In this document: positions 1 through 7,331 of the stretch, piece by piece
Position numbering within the stretch: position 1 is the first letter of the stretch
Layout of the letters: every line of letters starts with the position of its first letter
Source: Micavibrio aeruginosavorus
GTDB taxonomy: Bacteria > Pseudomonadota > Alphaproteobacteria > Micavibrionales > Micavibrionaceae
Reading direction: 5' to 3'
Assembly: GCA_003241475.1 (NCBI GenBank)
Contig: QFQB01000079.1
Location: 1 to 9,194 of the forward strand
Length of the DNA: 9,194 nt
The notes under the pieces: model-generated
What the model was told of the DNA's origin: nothing
The model's input: only the letters and a program-made list of their open reading frames with translations
Databases searched by the model: none
Program-made: the position numbers and the translations under genes

Positions 1-881
1 CTCGGATGTTCGAGGAGTTTGCCGTAGGCATCGATGCGGCGATCGCGGAAATACGGCCAGTACTGGCGCTGCTTCTCGACCTTCTTGGGGTCGATCACGG
101 CGGTGAGCACGCCTTCGAATGTCTCGTCGGCATGTTCGATGTAGCGGCCCGACGTGTCGCAAATGAAGCTGTGGCCGAAGAATTCCAGCCCGCCACCATC
201 GGTCTCGGGTTCAAACCCAATGCGGTTGGGTGCTGCAATGAAGATGTTGTTGGCCACTGCGTGCCCGCGCATCACTGTCTGCCATTTGTTCCACTGCTCT
301 TCGCCGTATTCGGCTTTCTCGGCCGGGTGCCAGCCGATCGCGGTGGGGTAGAAAATAACGCTCGCGCCTTGCATGGCGGTCAGGCGTGCGGCTTCGGGGA
401 ACCACTGGTCCCAGCAGATGAGCACGCCGATGCGGCCATATTTCGTGTCGAAATTCTTGAAGCCGAGATCGCCGGGCGTGAAGTAGAATTTCTCGTAGTA
501 GCGCGGATCGTCGGGGATGTGCATTTTGCGGTATTTGCCAAGGTCGGTCCCATCCGCATCGAACACCACCACGGTGTTGTGGTACATGCCCGCCGCGCGA
601 CGCTCGAACAGCGAGGCCACGATGACCATATCCAGCTCTTTCGCCCAACCGGCGATGCGCTGCGTGGTGTCGCCCGGCAGCGGCTCGGCCAGGTTGAAAT
701 AATCGTGGTTCTCGCTCTGGCAGAAATAGTAGCTGCGGAACAGCTCCGGAAGGCAGGCCACCTGCACGCCCTTGGCCTTTGCTTCGCGCAGCAATTCCTC
801 GGCGCGCAGCATGTTCGCTTCCGGCTCGGGCTTCATGGACATCTGGATGATGCCAACGGTGTAGGGGTCTTGGCGGTGCAT
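1..881 (-). CDS. aguB: N-carbamoylputrescine amidase (carbon-nitrogen hydrolase), 3' end cut by window edge
   Basis: This enzyme hydrolyses N-carbamoylputrescine to putrescine, CO2 and ammonia, the last step of the agmatine route to putrescine; it acts in the cytoplasm. Reading the minus strand from ATG at 881 gives 293 uninterrupted codons to the window edge, close to the usual ~290 residues, so only a few C-terminal codons are missing. The nitrilase-superfamily triad is visible: Glu46 in CLPELF, Lys119 in KYRKMHIP, and nucleophile Cys156 in LICWDQWFPE. The stretch GWHPAEKAEYGEEQW (about 183-197) followed by WQTVMRGHAVANN is characteristic of AguB rather than of general nitrilases or beta-ureidopropionases. 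The start is fixed by a strong Shine-Dalgarno site at 887-894. The usual partner, agmatine deiminase (aguA), is not in the window; it could lie downstream of this gene, off the left edge. The gene is GC-rich compared with the right half of the window. Confidence 0.93.
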   Translation of the reverse strand, partial: MHRQDPYTVGIIQMSMKPEPEANMLRAEELLREAKAKGVQVACLPELFRSYYFCQSENHDYFNLAEPLPGDTTQRIAGWAKELDMVIVASLFERRAAGMYHNTVVVFDADGTDLGKYRKMHIPDDPRYYEKFYFTPGDLGFKNFDTKYGRIGVLICWDQWFPEAARLTAMQGASVIFYPTAIGWHPAEKAEYGEEQWNKWQTVMRGHAVANNIFIAAPNRIGFEPETDGGGLEFFGHSFICDTSGRYIEHADETFEGVLTAVIDPKKVEKQRQYWPYFRDRRIDAYGKLLEHP

Positions 882-886
882 GGCGG

Positions 887-894
887 CCTCCTTA
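887..894 (-). promoter_or_regulatory. Ribosome binding site of aguB
   Basis: TAAGGAGG on the minus strand, five bases before the ATG at 881. It is a near-perfect anti-16S match at suitable spacing and settles the start of the amidase. Confidence 0.85.
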
Positions 895-921
895 CGTTTT
901 AAGCGCTGGGCGATAGCAGGT

Positions 922-950
922 TTGCAGCGGCTTCGCAAGGATGCTATGGG
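922..950 (+). promoter_or_regulatory. Weak candidate sigma70-type promoter for the MAPEG-like/uppP unit
   Basis: TTGCAG at 922-927 and TATGGG at 945-950 are separated by 17 bases. The -35 is a fair match and the -10 a poor one. It lies in the ~90-base gap between divergent aguB and the plus-strand run, where a promoter for the latter is expected. The start point would fall about at the Shine-Dalgarno site, giving a very short leader, which counts against it. Nothing else stands out in this gap. Confidence 0.2.
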
Positions 951-959
951 CTGATGCTG

Positions 960-965
960 AAGGAG
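960..965 (+). promoter_or_regulatory. Ribosome binding site that sets the start at 972
   Basis: AAGGAG six bases before the ATG at 972. The in-frame ATG at 954 has no such site, and using it would place this motif inside the coding region, so 972 is preferred. Confidence 0.75.
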
Positions 966-971
966 CGATCC

Positions 972-1301
972 ATGGCTGCTATTTACCTTGCGCCCTATGC
1001 GGGCATTCTTGCGCTGCTCTATCTGGGGTTGAGCTACTACGTCACCGGTTTTCGCCGCCGGCATCGCCTGCCGTATGGCCATAACGAGGACGATGCCATG
1101 CAGCGCGCCATCCGCGCCCATGGCAATTTCGTGGAATATGCACCGTTCGGCCTGCTGCTGCCTATCTGCGGCGTTCTCTCCTGCGGCGCGTTGATTGCGT
1201 TTTTGCCGGCTGAAACGCATTTGCGTTTCCTATTGTGGCTGGCCGCCGGTTTGGTCATTTACTTCGGCTACGGAATCCGGCATAGCAAGCTCCGTACATG
1301 A
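972..1301 (+). CDS. Small membrane protein: MAPEG-like N-terminal half joined to an amino-acid-permease-like C-terminal tail
   Basis: A 109-residue integral membrane protein of unknown function. Residues 1-60 have the look of the MAPEG family (glutathione-dependent membrane enzymes and relatives): a first hydrophobic helix at about 5-24, a basic loop (FRRRHRLPYG), then the signature RAIRAHGNFVEYAP (45-58), which starts the second helix. A complete MAPEG protein has four helices and about 130 residues. Here helices 3 and 4 are not recognisable. Instead residues ~63-107 (LLPICGVLSC, FLPAETHLRF, then WLAAGLVIYFGYGIRHSKL) resemble the end of APC-type cationic amino-acid permeases, where a leucine-proline, a WL.iGL.IYF segment and YG.RHS close the protein. 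I infer a fusion with its joint near residues 60-65 (about 1149-1166); this rests on remembered family patterns, not a search. The stop codon overlaps the uppP start by 4 bases (ATGA), so the two genes are probably translationally coupled. Whether the product is functional is unknown. Confidence 0.75.
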   Translation: MAAIYLAPYAGILALLYLGLSYYVTGFRRRHRLPYGHNEDDAMQRAIRAHGNFVEYAPFGLLLPICGVLSCGALIAFLPAETHLRFLLWLAAGLVIYFGYGIRHSKLRT

Positions 1302-2095
1302 ATGATTATCTCGTCGCGCTGTTTTTAGGGTTTATCGAAGGACTTACCGAATATATTCCGGTTTCCTCGACGGGGCACCTTATTCTCCTGATCGAAGGAT
1401 TGAATTTCCCTTCGCCGCCCGGCCGCGTGTTCGAGGTTTTCATCCAGATCGGCGCCATTCTGGCCGTCATGGTTCTTTACCGCGAAAAAATCTTCAGAAC
1501 GATTTGCGGCATCCCGAACGACAAAACGGCACAGCGCTTCGCCCTCAACATTATTATCGGCACTATTCCAGCTTTGATTATCGGCGCGATGCTACACGAT
1601 TTTATCAAACAGGTGCTCTACAGCCCCATGATTATCGCCGCAAGCCTGATCATCGGCGCAATCATTATTCTGCTGTTCGACAAGAAATTCGACTCCCCGC
1701 GCGTCGAGAATATAGACGATATTTCCCCCAAGCAGGCGTTGGCCATCGGCTTTTGCCAATCTATTGCCCTTATCCCGGGCGTATCGCGTTCGGGCGCTAC
1801 GATCATGGGCTCGCTCGCGCTTGGGTTGTCCCGCGGGGCGGCAACGGAATTCTCTTTCTTTCTTGCCATGCCAGTAATGTTCTGCGCCGTCGCATACGAC
1901 CTTTACAAAAACTGGGACGCTATCGCGGACTCCTCGGATTACATGGGACTTATGCTGACTGGCCTTGCTGGCGCCTTCGTAACAGCCTTGTTCGTCGTCA
2001 AAACCGTTGTCGGCTTTGTTTCCCGCCACGGTTTTGCACCTTTTGCCTACTATCGGATCGCTCTGGGTCTAGCCGCACTGGTCATATTCTGGTAG
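1298..2095 (+). CDS. uppP: Undecaprenyl-diphosphatase (UppP/BacA)
   Basis: This inner-membrane enzyme dephosphorylates undecaprenyl diphosphate to the monophosphate, recycling the lipid carrier for peptidoglycan and surface polysaccharide synthesis; in other bacteria extra copies give bacitracin resistance. At 265 residues it matches the family length. Both signature motifs are present: the N-terminal EGLTEYIPVSSTGHL (Glu14, Glu18, Ser24 and His27 at the expected catalytic positions) and PGVSRSGAT at 160-168 with the essential Arg164. The rest is strongly hydrophobic, consistent with about eight membrane or re-entrant helices. The ATG at 1298 overlaps the stop of the preceding small membrane gene in the arrangement ATGA. 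I see no separate Shine-Dalgarno site for it, which fits translational coupling. kup follows after 41 bases. Confidence 0.97.
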   Translation: MNDYLVALFLGFIEGLTEYIPVSSTGHLILLIEGLNFPSPPGRVFEVFIQIGAILAVMVLYREKIFRTICGIPNDKTAQRFALNIIIGTIPALIIGAMLHDFIKQVLYSPMIIAASLIIGAIIILLFDKKFDSPRVENIDDISPKQALAIGFCQSIALIPGVSRSGATIMGSLALGLSRGAATEFSFFLAMPVMFCAVAYDLYKNWDAIADSSDYMGLMLTGLAGAFVTALFVVKTVVGFVSRHGFAPFAYYRIALGLAALVIFW

Positions 2096-2098
2096 AAT
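2090..2098 (+). promoter_or_regulatory. Candidate extended -10 promoter for kup
   Basis: TGGTAGAAT overlaps the uppP stop codon and matches the extended -10 form TGnTATAAT except for one base. No convincing -35 box lies 16-18 bases upstream, as is common for extended -10 promoters. A start near 2105 would leave a leader of about 30 bases before the kup ATG at 2137. It could give kup expression independent of uppP. Confidence 0.3.
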
Positions 2099-2136
2099 AG
2101 CGGCGCAAAAAGACGCATCTAGCCAAAAGAGACATC

Positions 2137-4074
2137 ATGAGTTCGCAAGCCGCCGGCCCCCTTTCCGACGCAGATCAACCCAACACATGCACCGAAAACC
2201 ATCACGCATCCCATGCTCATGGCCCCGGACATTTCCGTGCGCTCTTGATTGGTTGCATCGGCGTTGTTTATGGCGATATTGGTACCAGCCCGCTATATGC
2301 TTTTCGTGAAGCTGCCCATCATATCGCAGGCGACGGCGTAACAAACGGCGAATTGCTTGGCATCTTGTCTTTGATTTTATGGTCGCTGACACTGGTTGTC
2401 ACAGTCAAATATGTTTTGTTCCTGCTTCGCGTCGACAACAAGGGCGAAGGCGGCATTTTGTCCTTAATGGCGCTTAACCAACGCTCCATGGGGCGGCAGA
2501 TGGGCGTCGTCTTTTTTGCTGGCGTGATCGGCGCGGCCTTATTCTTCGGCGACGGCGCCATTACGCCAGCAATTTCGGTTTTATCAGCCGTGGAAGGCAC
2601 GAAGCTCATTACCCCTGCCTTTGAAAAATTTGTCTTGCCGATTTCGATGGCGATCATTATCGGCATTTTCAGCGTGCAACAGCATGGCACAGCCAACATT
2701 TCAAAGTTTTTTGGCCCGATTACAATTGTCTGGTTCATGTCGCTCGGTCTTGGTGGTCTGTCATGGATTGTAAAGCAACCCATGGTTTTGCATGCCTTCA
2801 ATCCTTATTATGCCTTCGAATTTCTGTTCAGCCACGGCTTTTTAAGTTTCGTCGTCCTTGGTTCCGTATTCTTGGCCGTGACAGGCGCAGAAGCGCTTTA
2901 TTCTGACCTTGGACATTTCGGTCGTAAACCAATTCAGATTGCCTGGCTCTATTTCGTTTTCCCTTGTCTTGCCTTGAATTATCTTGGCCAAGGCGCGCTA
3001 CTAATGACGTTGCCGGCCACAATCGAAAACCCGTTTTTCCTGCTTTATCCAGAATGGGCATTGATCCCGATGGTCGTTCTAGCAACCCTGGCCACTATTA
3101 TTGCTGCGCAGGCTGTAATCACCGGCGCTTATTCCGTAGCGCGGCAAGCTATACAACTTGGCCTTTTGCCACGCATGGAGATTCGACATACGTCCGAAAA
3201 ACAGGAGGGGCAGATTTATATGCCCAAGGTCAATTCTCTTTTAATGTATAGTGTTTTATTTCTGTGCCTTGTTTTCCAGACATCAAGTTCTCTGGCTTCT
3301 GCCTATGGTATCGCTGTCACAGGCACGTTCGTAGCTTCTTCCATCCTTGCGTTAAACTACCTCGCTCGCGTGCGCGGTCAGGGGTACCTAACCGCTTCGG
3401 TCATCATTGTACCTTTGCTATTTATTGAGATGACCTTTTTCTCCTCAAACCTGCTCAAGCTGTTCGACGGCGGCTTTGTCCCGCTGGTATTCGGGCTTTA
3501 TTTCGTCATGTTGATCGTGACTTGGGTAAAGGGAACGAAATATCTGGTAACCAAATCACAAGCACAAGCAATTGCGCTCATCGATCTTGCAGAAATGCTG
3601 GAACGCGACCCGCCGCATATTGTCGATGGAACAGCCATTTTCCTAACCAGCGACCCAGAACATGCCCCCGAGACAATGATGCAGAATCTGAAGCATAATC
3701 AGGTGCTACATGAAAAAAACATCATTCTGACGATTTCCATCGCACAAATTCCGCGAGTTCCCCTGGAACAACGCATCGTGGTCGAGCCGATCAACCGTCA
3801 TCTGATCTGCATCGTTATAAATTTTGGATTCATGGAAACGCCAAATGTTCCAGCCGCCCTCTACCGCGCCCGCGCGCTGGGTTACGATATCGATGTCGAA
3901 AACGCGTCATTCTTTTTGGGCCATCGTAAAATTATCCCAGACGCCCGCTTTGGCCTTCCGGGCTGGCAGGATGACATTTATGTTGCCATGAGCAAAAGCG
4001 CCGTTGATGCAACCGACTTCTTCCGCATTCCGCCGTCCCAAGTGGTCGAAATCGGTACCCGTCAGGTTGTTTAG
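2137..4074 (+). CDS. kup: Low-affinity potassium uptake protein Kup (KUP/HAK/KT family)
   Basis: A proton-coupled potassium importer of the inner membrane, 645 residues, slightly longer than the ~620 of E. coli Kup. The first transmembrane helix carries the family signature GVVYGDIGTSPLYAF (residues 42-56), and FFGDGAITPAISVLSAVEG follows at about 136-154; both are hallmark KUP segments. About twelve hydrophobic helices run to residue ~470. A cytoplasmic C-terminal domain then shows the conserved GTAIFLTSDPEHAPETMMQN, NLKHNQVLHEK, the FFLG segment, and a final FFRIPPSQVVEIGTRQV. The first ~33 residues are a hydrophilic extension with a histidine cluster (NHHASHAHGPGH). A weak AGAGA lies shortly before the ATG. 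The beta-glucosidase starts 13 bases after the stop, so read-through transcription between them is likely. Confidence 0.97.
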   Translation: MSSQAAGPLSDADQPNTCTENHHASHAHGPGHFRALLIGCIGVVYGDIGTSPLYAFREAAHHIAGDGVTNGELLGILSLILWSLTLVVTVKYVLFLLRVDNKGEGGILSLMALNQRSMGRQMGVVFFAGVIGAALFFGDGAITPAISVLSAVEGTKLITPAFEKFVLPISMAIIIGIFSVQQHGTANISKFFGPITIVWFMSLGLGGLSWIVKQPMVLHAFNPYYAFEFLFSHGFLSFVVLGSVFLAVTGAEALYSDLGHFGRKPIQIAWLYFVFPCLALNYLGQGALLMTLPATIENPFFLLYPEWALIPMVVLATLATIIAAQAVITGAYSVARQAIQLGLLPRMEIRHTSEKQEGQIYMPKVNSLLMYSVLFLCLVFQTSSSLASAYGIAVTGTFVASSILALNYLARVRGQGYLTASVIIVPLLFIEMTFFSSNLLKLFDGGFVPLVFGLYFVMLIVTWVKGTKYLVTKSQAQAIALIDLAEMLERDPPHIVDGTAIFLTSDPEHAPETMMQNLKHNQVLHEKNIILTISIAQIPRVPLEQRIVVEPINRHLICIVINFGFMETPNVPAALYRARALGYDIDVENASFFLGHRKIIPDARFGLPGWQDDIYVAMSKSAVDATDFFRIPPSQVVEIGTRQVV

Positions 4075-4087
4075 AACAGAAAAATAA

Positions 4088-5431
4088 ATGGACGACATTA
4101 TGCCCACAAAAAGCTTTGATAAAAATTTCATCTGGGGCACAGCAACAGCCGCTTACCAAATTGAAGGGAGCTGGAATGCTGACGGAAAAGGTGAAAGCAT
4201 ATGGGACCGTTTTTGCCACACACCAGGTAATATCGACAGAAATGAAACGGGTGATGTCGCCTGCGACCACTATCACCGCTGGGAAGAAGATTTTGATATT
4301 CTCAAGGAATACAATATCCGGAATTACCGTTTTTCCATTGCGTGGACACGCATTCTCCCAAACGGCACAGGTGATATTAATCAGTCCGGAATTGGCTTTT
4401 ATAACCGCCTGATCGATGGACTTCTTGCGCGCGGTATCGAACCGTGGGTAACGATGTATCATTGGGATTTGCCACAAACCCTGCAAGACAAAGGCGGATG
4501 GATGAACCGCGAAATTCTCAAATGGTTCCAAGAATATGCCGATACGCTTGTCCAGCATTTCGGCGATCGCGTTAAAAACTGGATGATCATCAATGAACCA
4601 AGCGTCATATCCTTTTTAGGTCACGCCCAGGGAGCTTTTGCACCTGGCATAAAGAACGAGGATTCTTATTGGCGATGCGTGCATCACTTAAATCTCGTAA
4701 ACGGCTCCGTTTATAAATCCCTTAAAGAACGGTTCCCCAATCTTCGCATAGGAACGACTTACACTCCCGTGCCTGTCCATATCCATCCGGATTATGAATT
4801 AAATGAACGAAATAATGCATTACTGAATATCTGGAGCGCAATCTGGAACGAGAATTTTTTTGATCCGGCCTTCAAAGGACAATATCCATCTTTTGCCGCG
4901 GCCTCTTTAAAGGAAATTATAAAAGACGGAGACATGGATATTTGTCGTTGCGATTTCGATTTTGTCGGCTTGCAACATTATTCACCGATTTACTTCAAGC
5001 CGAATGAAAACAAAATTCTTGGCGTTGATTTTTCTCAAAGGCCTGCCGATGTCGAGGTATCCGATGCTGGATGGGAAATTGCCCCTGACGCCTTCAAAGA
5101 TTGTCTTTTAAACCTGAAAAAGACTTATGGAGACAAGAACTGGATCATCACCGAAAACGGAATTGCCCTGCATGATGATCTGAACGAACAAGGCCAAGTG
5201 GACGATGTACGGCGCATCAGCTATCTGACCCGCTACATCGCGGCCATGAAAGAAGCCATGGAGCAAGGCGTTAAAATCGGTGGTTATTTCGTCTGGTCGC
5301 TACTGGACAACATGGAATGGGCCAGCGGCTACCACCTTAGGTTCGGTCTGGTTCACGTCGATTATCAAACACTTGTACGAACACCCAAAAAATCACTGGG
5401 CTGGTACAAAGAATTTATTGACATAGCCTGA
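4088..5431 (+). CDS. Glycoside hydrolase family 1 beta-glucosidase
   Basis: A retaining beta-glycosidase of 447 residues, a typical length for a GH1 TIM barrel, without a signal peptide and so probably cytoplasmic. The start pattern FIWGTATAAYQIEG (residues 14-27) contributes Gln24 of the sugar-binding site; His125 lies in MYHWDLPQ. The acid/base Glu170 is in INEP and the nucleophile Glu356 in ITENG. WSLLDNMEW (403-411) carries Glu410 and Trp411, which in this family contact the sugar hydroxyls. I see no phosphate-binding serine/lysine pattern in this loop, which favours an unphosphorylated glucoside, galactoside or fucoside over a 6-phospho-sugar; the exact substrate cannot be read. The start is uncertain: neither ATG 4088 nor ATG 4100 has a clear Shine-Dalgarno site, and 4100 (MPTKSF) would fit the usual N-terminus better. 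The glycosyltransferase follows within a few bases, suggesting a shared mRNA. Confidence 0.95.
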   Translation: MDDIMPTKSFDKNFIWGTATAAYQIEGSWNADGKGESIWDRFCHTPGNIDRNETGDVACDHYHRWEEDFDILKEYNIRNYRFSIAWTRILPNGTGDINQSGIGFYNRLIDGLLARGIEPWVTMYHWDLPQTLQDKGGWMNREILKWFQEYADTLVQHFGDRVKNWMIINEPSVISFLGHAQGAFAPGIKNEDSYWRCVHHLNLVNGSVYKSLKERFPNLRIGTTYTPVPVHIHPDYELNERNNALLNIWSAIWNENFFDPAFKGQYPSFAAASLKEIIKDGDMDICRCDFDFVGLQHYSPIYFKPNENKILGVDFSQRPADVEVSDAGWEIAPDAFKDCLLNLKKTYGDKNWIITENGIALHDDLNEQGQVDDVRRISYLTRYIAAMKEAMEQGVKIGGYFVWSLLDNMEWASGYHLRFGLVHVDYQTLVRTPKKSLGWYKEFIDIA

Positions 5432-5459
5432 AATTATGTCTAATCATGCCTCCCACAGT

Positions 5460-5465
5460 GGAGGG
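5460..5465 (+). promoter_or_regulatory. Ribosome binding site inside the longer glycosyltransferase frame
   Basis: GGAGGG three bases before the ATG at 5469. Spacing is short but usable. It favours 5469 over the ATG at 5436, which has no such site but sits only 4 bases after the glucosidase stop and could be reached by coupled re-initiation. Confidence 0.5.
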
Positions 5466-5468
5466 TTG

Positions 5469-6665
5469 ATGACATTTCCCAAGAAAAAAGCCGCCTTGGT
5501 TTGTTCGACGTACCGGCAGGACGGGCGGGACAATACCGCCAGATTCATGGGCGCGATGTCTCTTGTTGATCAAGTCCTAAACCAAGATTTTAATGGCGAT
5601 CTTTTCCTGGCGGTGGTCGATGACTCGCCCAAAGCGCACCCTTTCCTGGAAATCATGGCGCAGGAAAATCCAGACAAATTTGTCTATCTTCACGTTCCCG
5701 AAAGGAACAATATTTCTCCCTCTCTGAAAAGAGACTTTGGTGAAGCCGTTCGTCTGATCCCCAGCGACACCGATCTGGCCAATGACCCCTTCTGGCTCAA
5801 CCGTATAGAGCAGATGAAAAGCTGGGGCAAAATTGTCCCCTTCGAAGATGATTTTGCAGCCCGCATTGATATCCGCACCCATGTCTTTGGGTCGCGCCCA
5901 ACAATAGGCACAAAAAAGAATGTAGGCGTTATTGCTGTATGCGAGAAATTCGGCGAACCAGACTATGTTCTTTTTGCCGATGACGATGATTACCGCGGGC
6001 CTCATTATGCTTCGGAAATCTCCAAGGCTTTGGAAAAACTCGATTTCACCCGCATTCACAAATACCTGACCTATACAAGCTACGGCGATCATCAAGAAAC
6101 ATGGGGAACGTATGATTACCCGTTTCCACAAGATGCCAACGGATATTTCTATCCAACAGAGAAAATGCGCGAAGAGCCGATACTAACAAGCCAGCGAGAC
6201 AAAAATGGCGATATGATTGTCATTGATCCTAAAAAATGGTTCTCTCGCATGGCAATTGCGGCTTGGGACCCCATTTGCAACGAAGGCGCCATTCATAACT
6301 ACCGCTTTGATATGTGGAAGAAGGGATTTGAGCTGTTTGGTGGATCAGCTCCCTCATCTATGGGCGAAGACATTATTCTTTACAAGGAACTCACAGACAC
6401 GTTTGGGCGTTCCGTCCGTCGAGGGCTGGTGCCGTTCACAGACTATAACTTTGTGCGCACGGCTGACGGCAACAATGCCTCGTATGTAATGTACAATCGC
6501 GCAGAGGCCGATGGCGATGTTCCTAGCTGGGCAACGAAGTACATAGATGATCTAAAGGCCGCGCATTCATACAAAGGAGATGTTGAGACAGACAGCAGAC
6601 TGATTGCCCGGAATTTGGTCAAAACGGGTGAATACAAACCACGCTTTGTTTTTGATGCGCTTTAG
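5469..6665 (+). CDS. GT-A fold (family 2-like) glycosyltransferase of unknown specificity
   Basis: The predicted soluble protein has 398 residues (409 if begun at ATG 5436) and no clear membrane helix. I recognise a GT-A nucleotide-sugar transferase fold, not a named gene. Numbering from 5436: the first beta strand is KKKAALVCSTYR (16-27); the nucleotide-binding aspartates lie in LAVVDDSP (58-65); the metal-binding acidic motif is LFADDDDYRGPHY (179-191); a likely catalytic-base segment is SSMGEDIILYKEL (307-319). In ordinary GT2 enzymes the first two motifs are 50-60 residues apart. Here they are separated by about 115, so an insert (roughly 85-155) is present. The C-terminal ~90 residues are unassigned. 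Donor and acceptor are unknown. It follows the beta-glucosidase directly, and the two are probably co-transcribed. The N-terminal residues MSNHASHSGGL of the longer form look like untranslated leader read in frame. Confidence 0.75.
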   Translation: MTFPKKKAALVCSTYRQDGRDNTARFMGAMSLVDQVLNQDFNGDLFLAVVDDSPKAHPFLEIMAQENPDKFVYLHVPERNNISPSLKRDFGEAVRLIPSDTDLANDPFWLNRIEQMKSWGKIVPFEDDFAARIDIRTHVFGSRPTIGTKKNVGVIAVCEKFGEPDYVLFADDDDYRGPHYASEISKALEKLDFTRIHKYLTYTSYGDHQETWGTYDYPFPQDANGYFYPTEKMREEPILTSQRDKNGDMIVIDPKKWFSRMAIAAWDPICNEGAIHNYRFDMWKKGFELFGGSAPSSMGEDIILYKELTDTFGRSVRRGLVPFTDYNFVRTADGNNASYVMYNRAEADGDVPSWATKYIDDLKAAHSYKGDVETDSRLIARNLVKTGEYKPRFVFDAL

Positions 6666-6674
6666 AGACTACAA

Positions 6675-6688
6675 GCTACTTATGTAGC
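6675..6688 (-). terminator. Small hairpin between convergent genes, possible weak terminator
   Basis: GCTAC-TTAT-GTAGC forms a 5-base-pair stem with a 4-base loop over the shared 3' end of the glycosyltransferase and the isochorismatase-like gene. On the minus strand it is followed by a short T-rich stretch (TTGTAGTCTCT); on the plus strand no T run follows. The stem is short, so any terminator activity would be weak. Confidence 0.3.
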
Positions 6689-7324
6689 CATAGCCAAAAC
6701 CTGTAAGGAAGTTAAACTTCCGCAATAAGGCTTCAGGCTGTCTACCCCGGCACGAATTTTCTCATCCCTATCCATAGCATTCGCAACCATATCTTCGAGA
6801 ATATAGGTCGGAAATTTTTTCGATGCCGAAATTGCTGTTTGCTTAACACAGGCTTGTAATTCAAGACCGCTGATAATTACTGCTTCTGTGCCGCGTTCCT
6901 GCAAGATGTTCATAAGATCGGTCTTGTGGAATGCATCCCTGCTTGATTTCCACAAAATGCTGTCAGTGTCTAAAACACGTTGATTATAAAGGCTGGATAG
7001 AGCAAAAGCCCGGGGATCATCGCGGCCTTCTTCACCAAACATCAATCCGTAACGGCTGGTCTTGCCGATATATTTTACACCGTGAACAACCCAGATTGGG
7101 GGCAATATTTCACGCGAACCAGATACAAAGTTATCCAAACTTATAGAAAGAGCTTCATGACGGGAAACATCATTGCCGCTATCGACAACATAAGGATGCG
7201 CCGGATCACAATATAGATCCTGTATATCAACAATCAGATGGGCAACCGCTTTGCGTCTAAATGCCTCCATAAGAGAAAAATCTTTAGGAGTATCAATAGG
7301 ATGCATAAAATACTGGCTAGACAT
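6680..7324 (-). CDS. Isochorismatase-like cysteine hydrolase
   Basis: A 214-residue cytoplasmic hydrolase of the isochorismatase-like superfamily, whose members include nicotinamidases, N-carbamoylsarcosine amidases and isochorismatases. Counting from the TTG at 7330, the triad is Asp35 in HLIVDIQDLY, Lys128 in ILWKSSRDAF, and Cys161 in LELQACVKQT, within VIISGLELQACV, the usual strand-then-cysteine-helix layout. Substrate is not readable: I see neither the nicotinamidase metal-site pattern nor the aryl-carrier domain of siderophore isochorismatases. I place the start at ATG 7324, since the longer reading needs TTG at 7330; AAGA lies six bases upstream as a weak ribosome site. The stop (6680-6682) is 14 bases from the end of the convergent glycosyltransferase gene. 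The kinase gene upstream is on the same strand, 183 bases away. Confidence 0.88.
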   Translation of the reverse strand: MSSQYFMHPIDTPKDFSLMEAFRRKAVAHLIVDIQDLYCDPAHPYVVDSGNDVSRHEALSISLDNFVSGSREILPPIWVVHGVKYIGKTSRYGLMFGEEGRDDPRAFALSSLYNQRVLDTDSILWKSSRDAFHKTDLMNILQERGTEAVIISGLELQACVKQTAISASKKFPTYILEDMVANAMDRDEKIRAGVDSLKPYCGSLTSLQVLAMAT

Positions 7325-7331
7325 GGCCAAT

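Noticed and set aside
6..902. Long plus-strand reading frame (298 codons) opposite aguB
   Set aside because: The minus strand encodes a clear amidase with catalytic Glu, Lys and Cys and a strong ribosome site. The plus frame is an antisense product of GC-rich codons and resembles nothing known.
1504..2100. Plus-strand frame of 198 codons within uppP
   Set aside because: It lies in another frame of the well-supported uppP gene, is rich in Arg and His as shadow frames often are, and has no motif or ribosome site.
3932..4558. Minus-strand frame of 208 codons across the kup/glucosidase junction
   Set aside because: It is antisense to two clearly coding regions and has no recognisable domain.
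4088..5431. 6-phospho-beta-glucosidase as the specific identity
   Set aside because: The WSLLDNMEW segment has the Glu-Trp pair of unphosphorylated-sugar enzymes, and no PTS transport genes are nearby.
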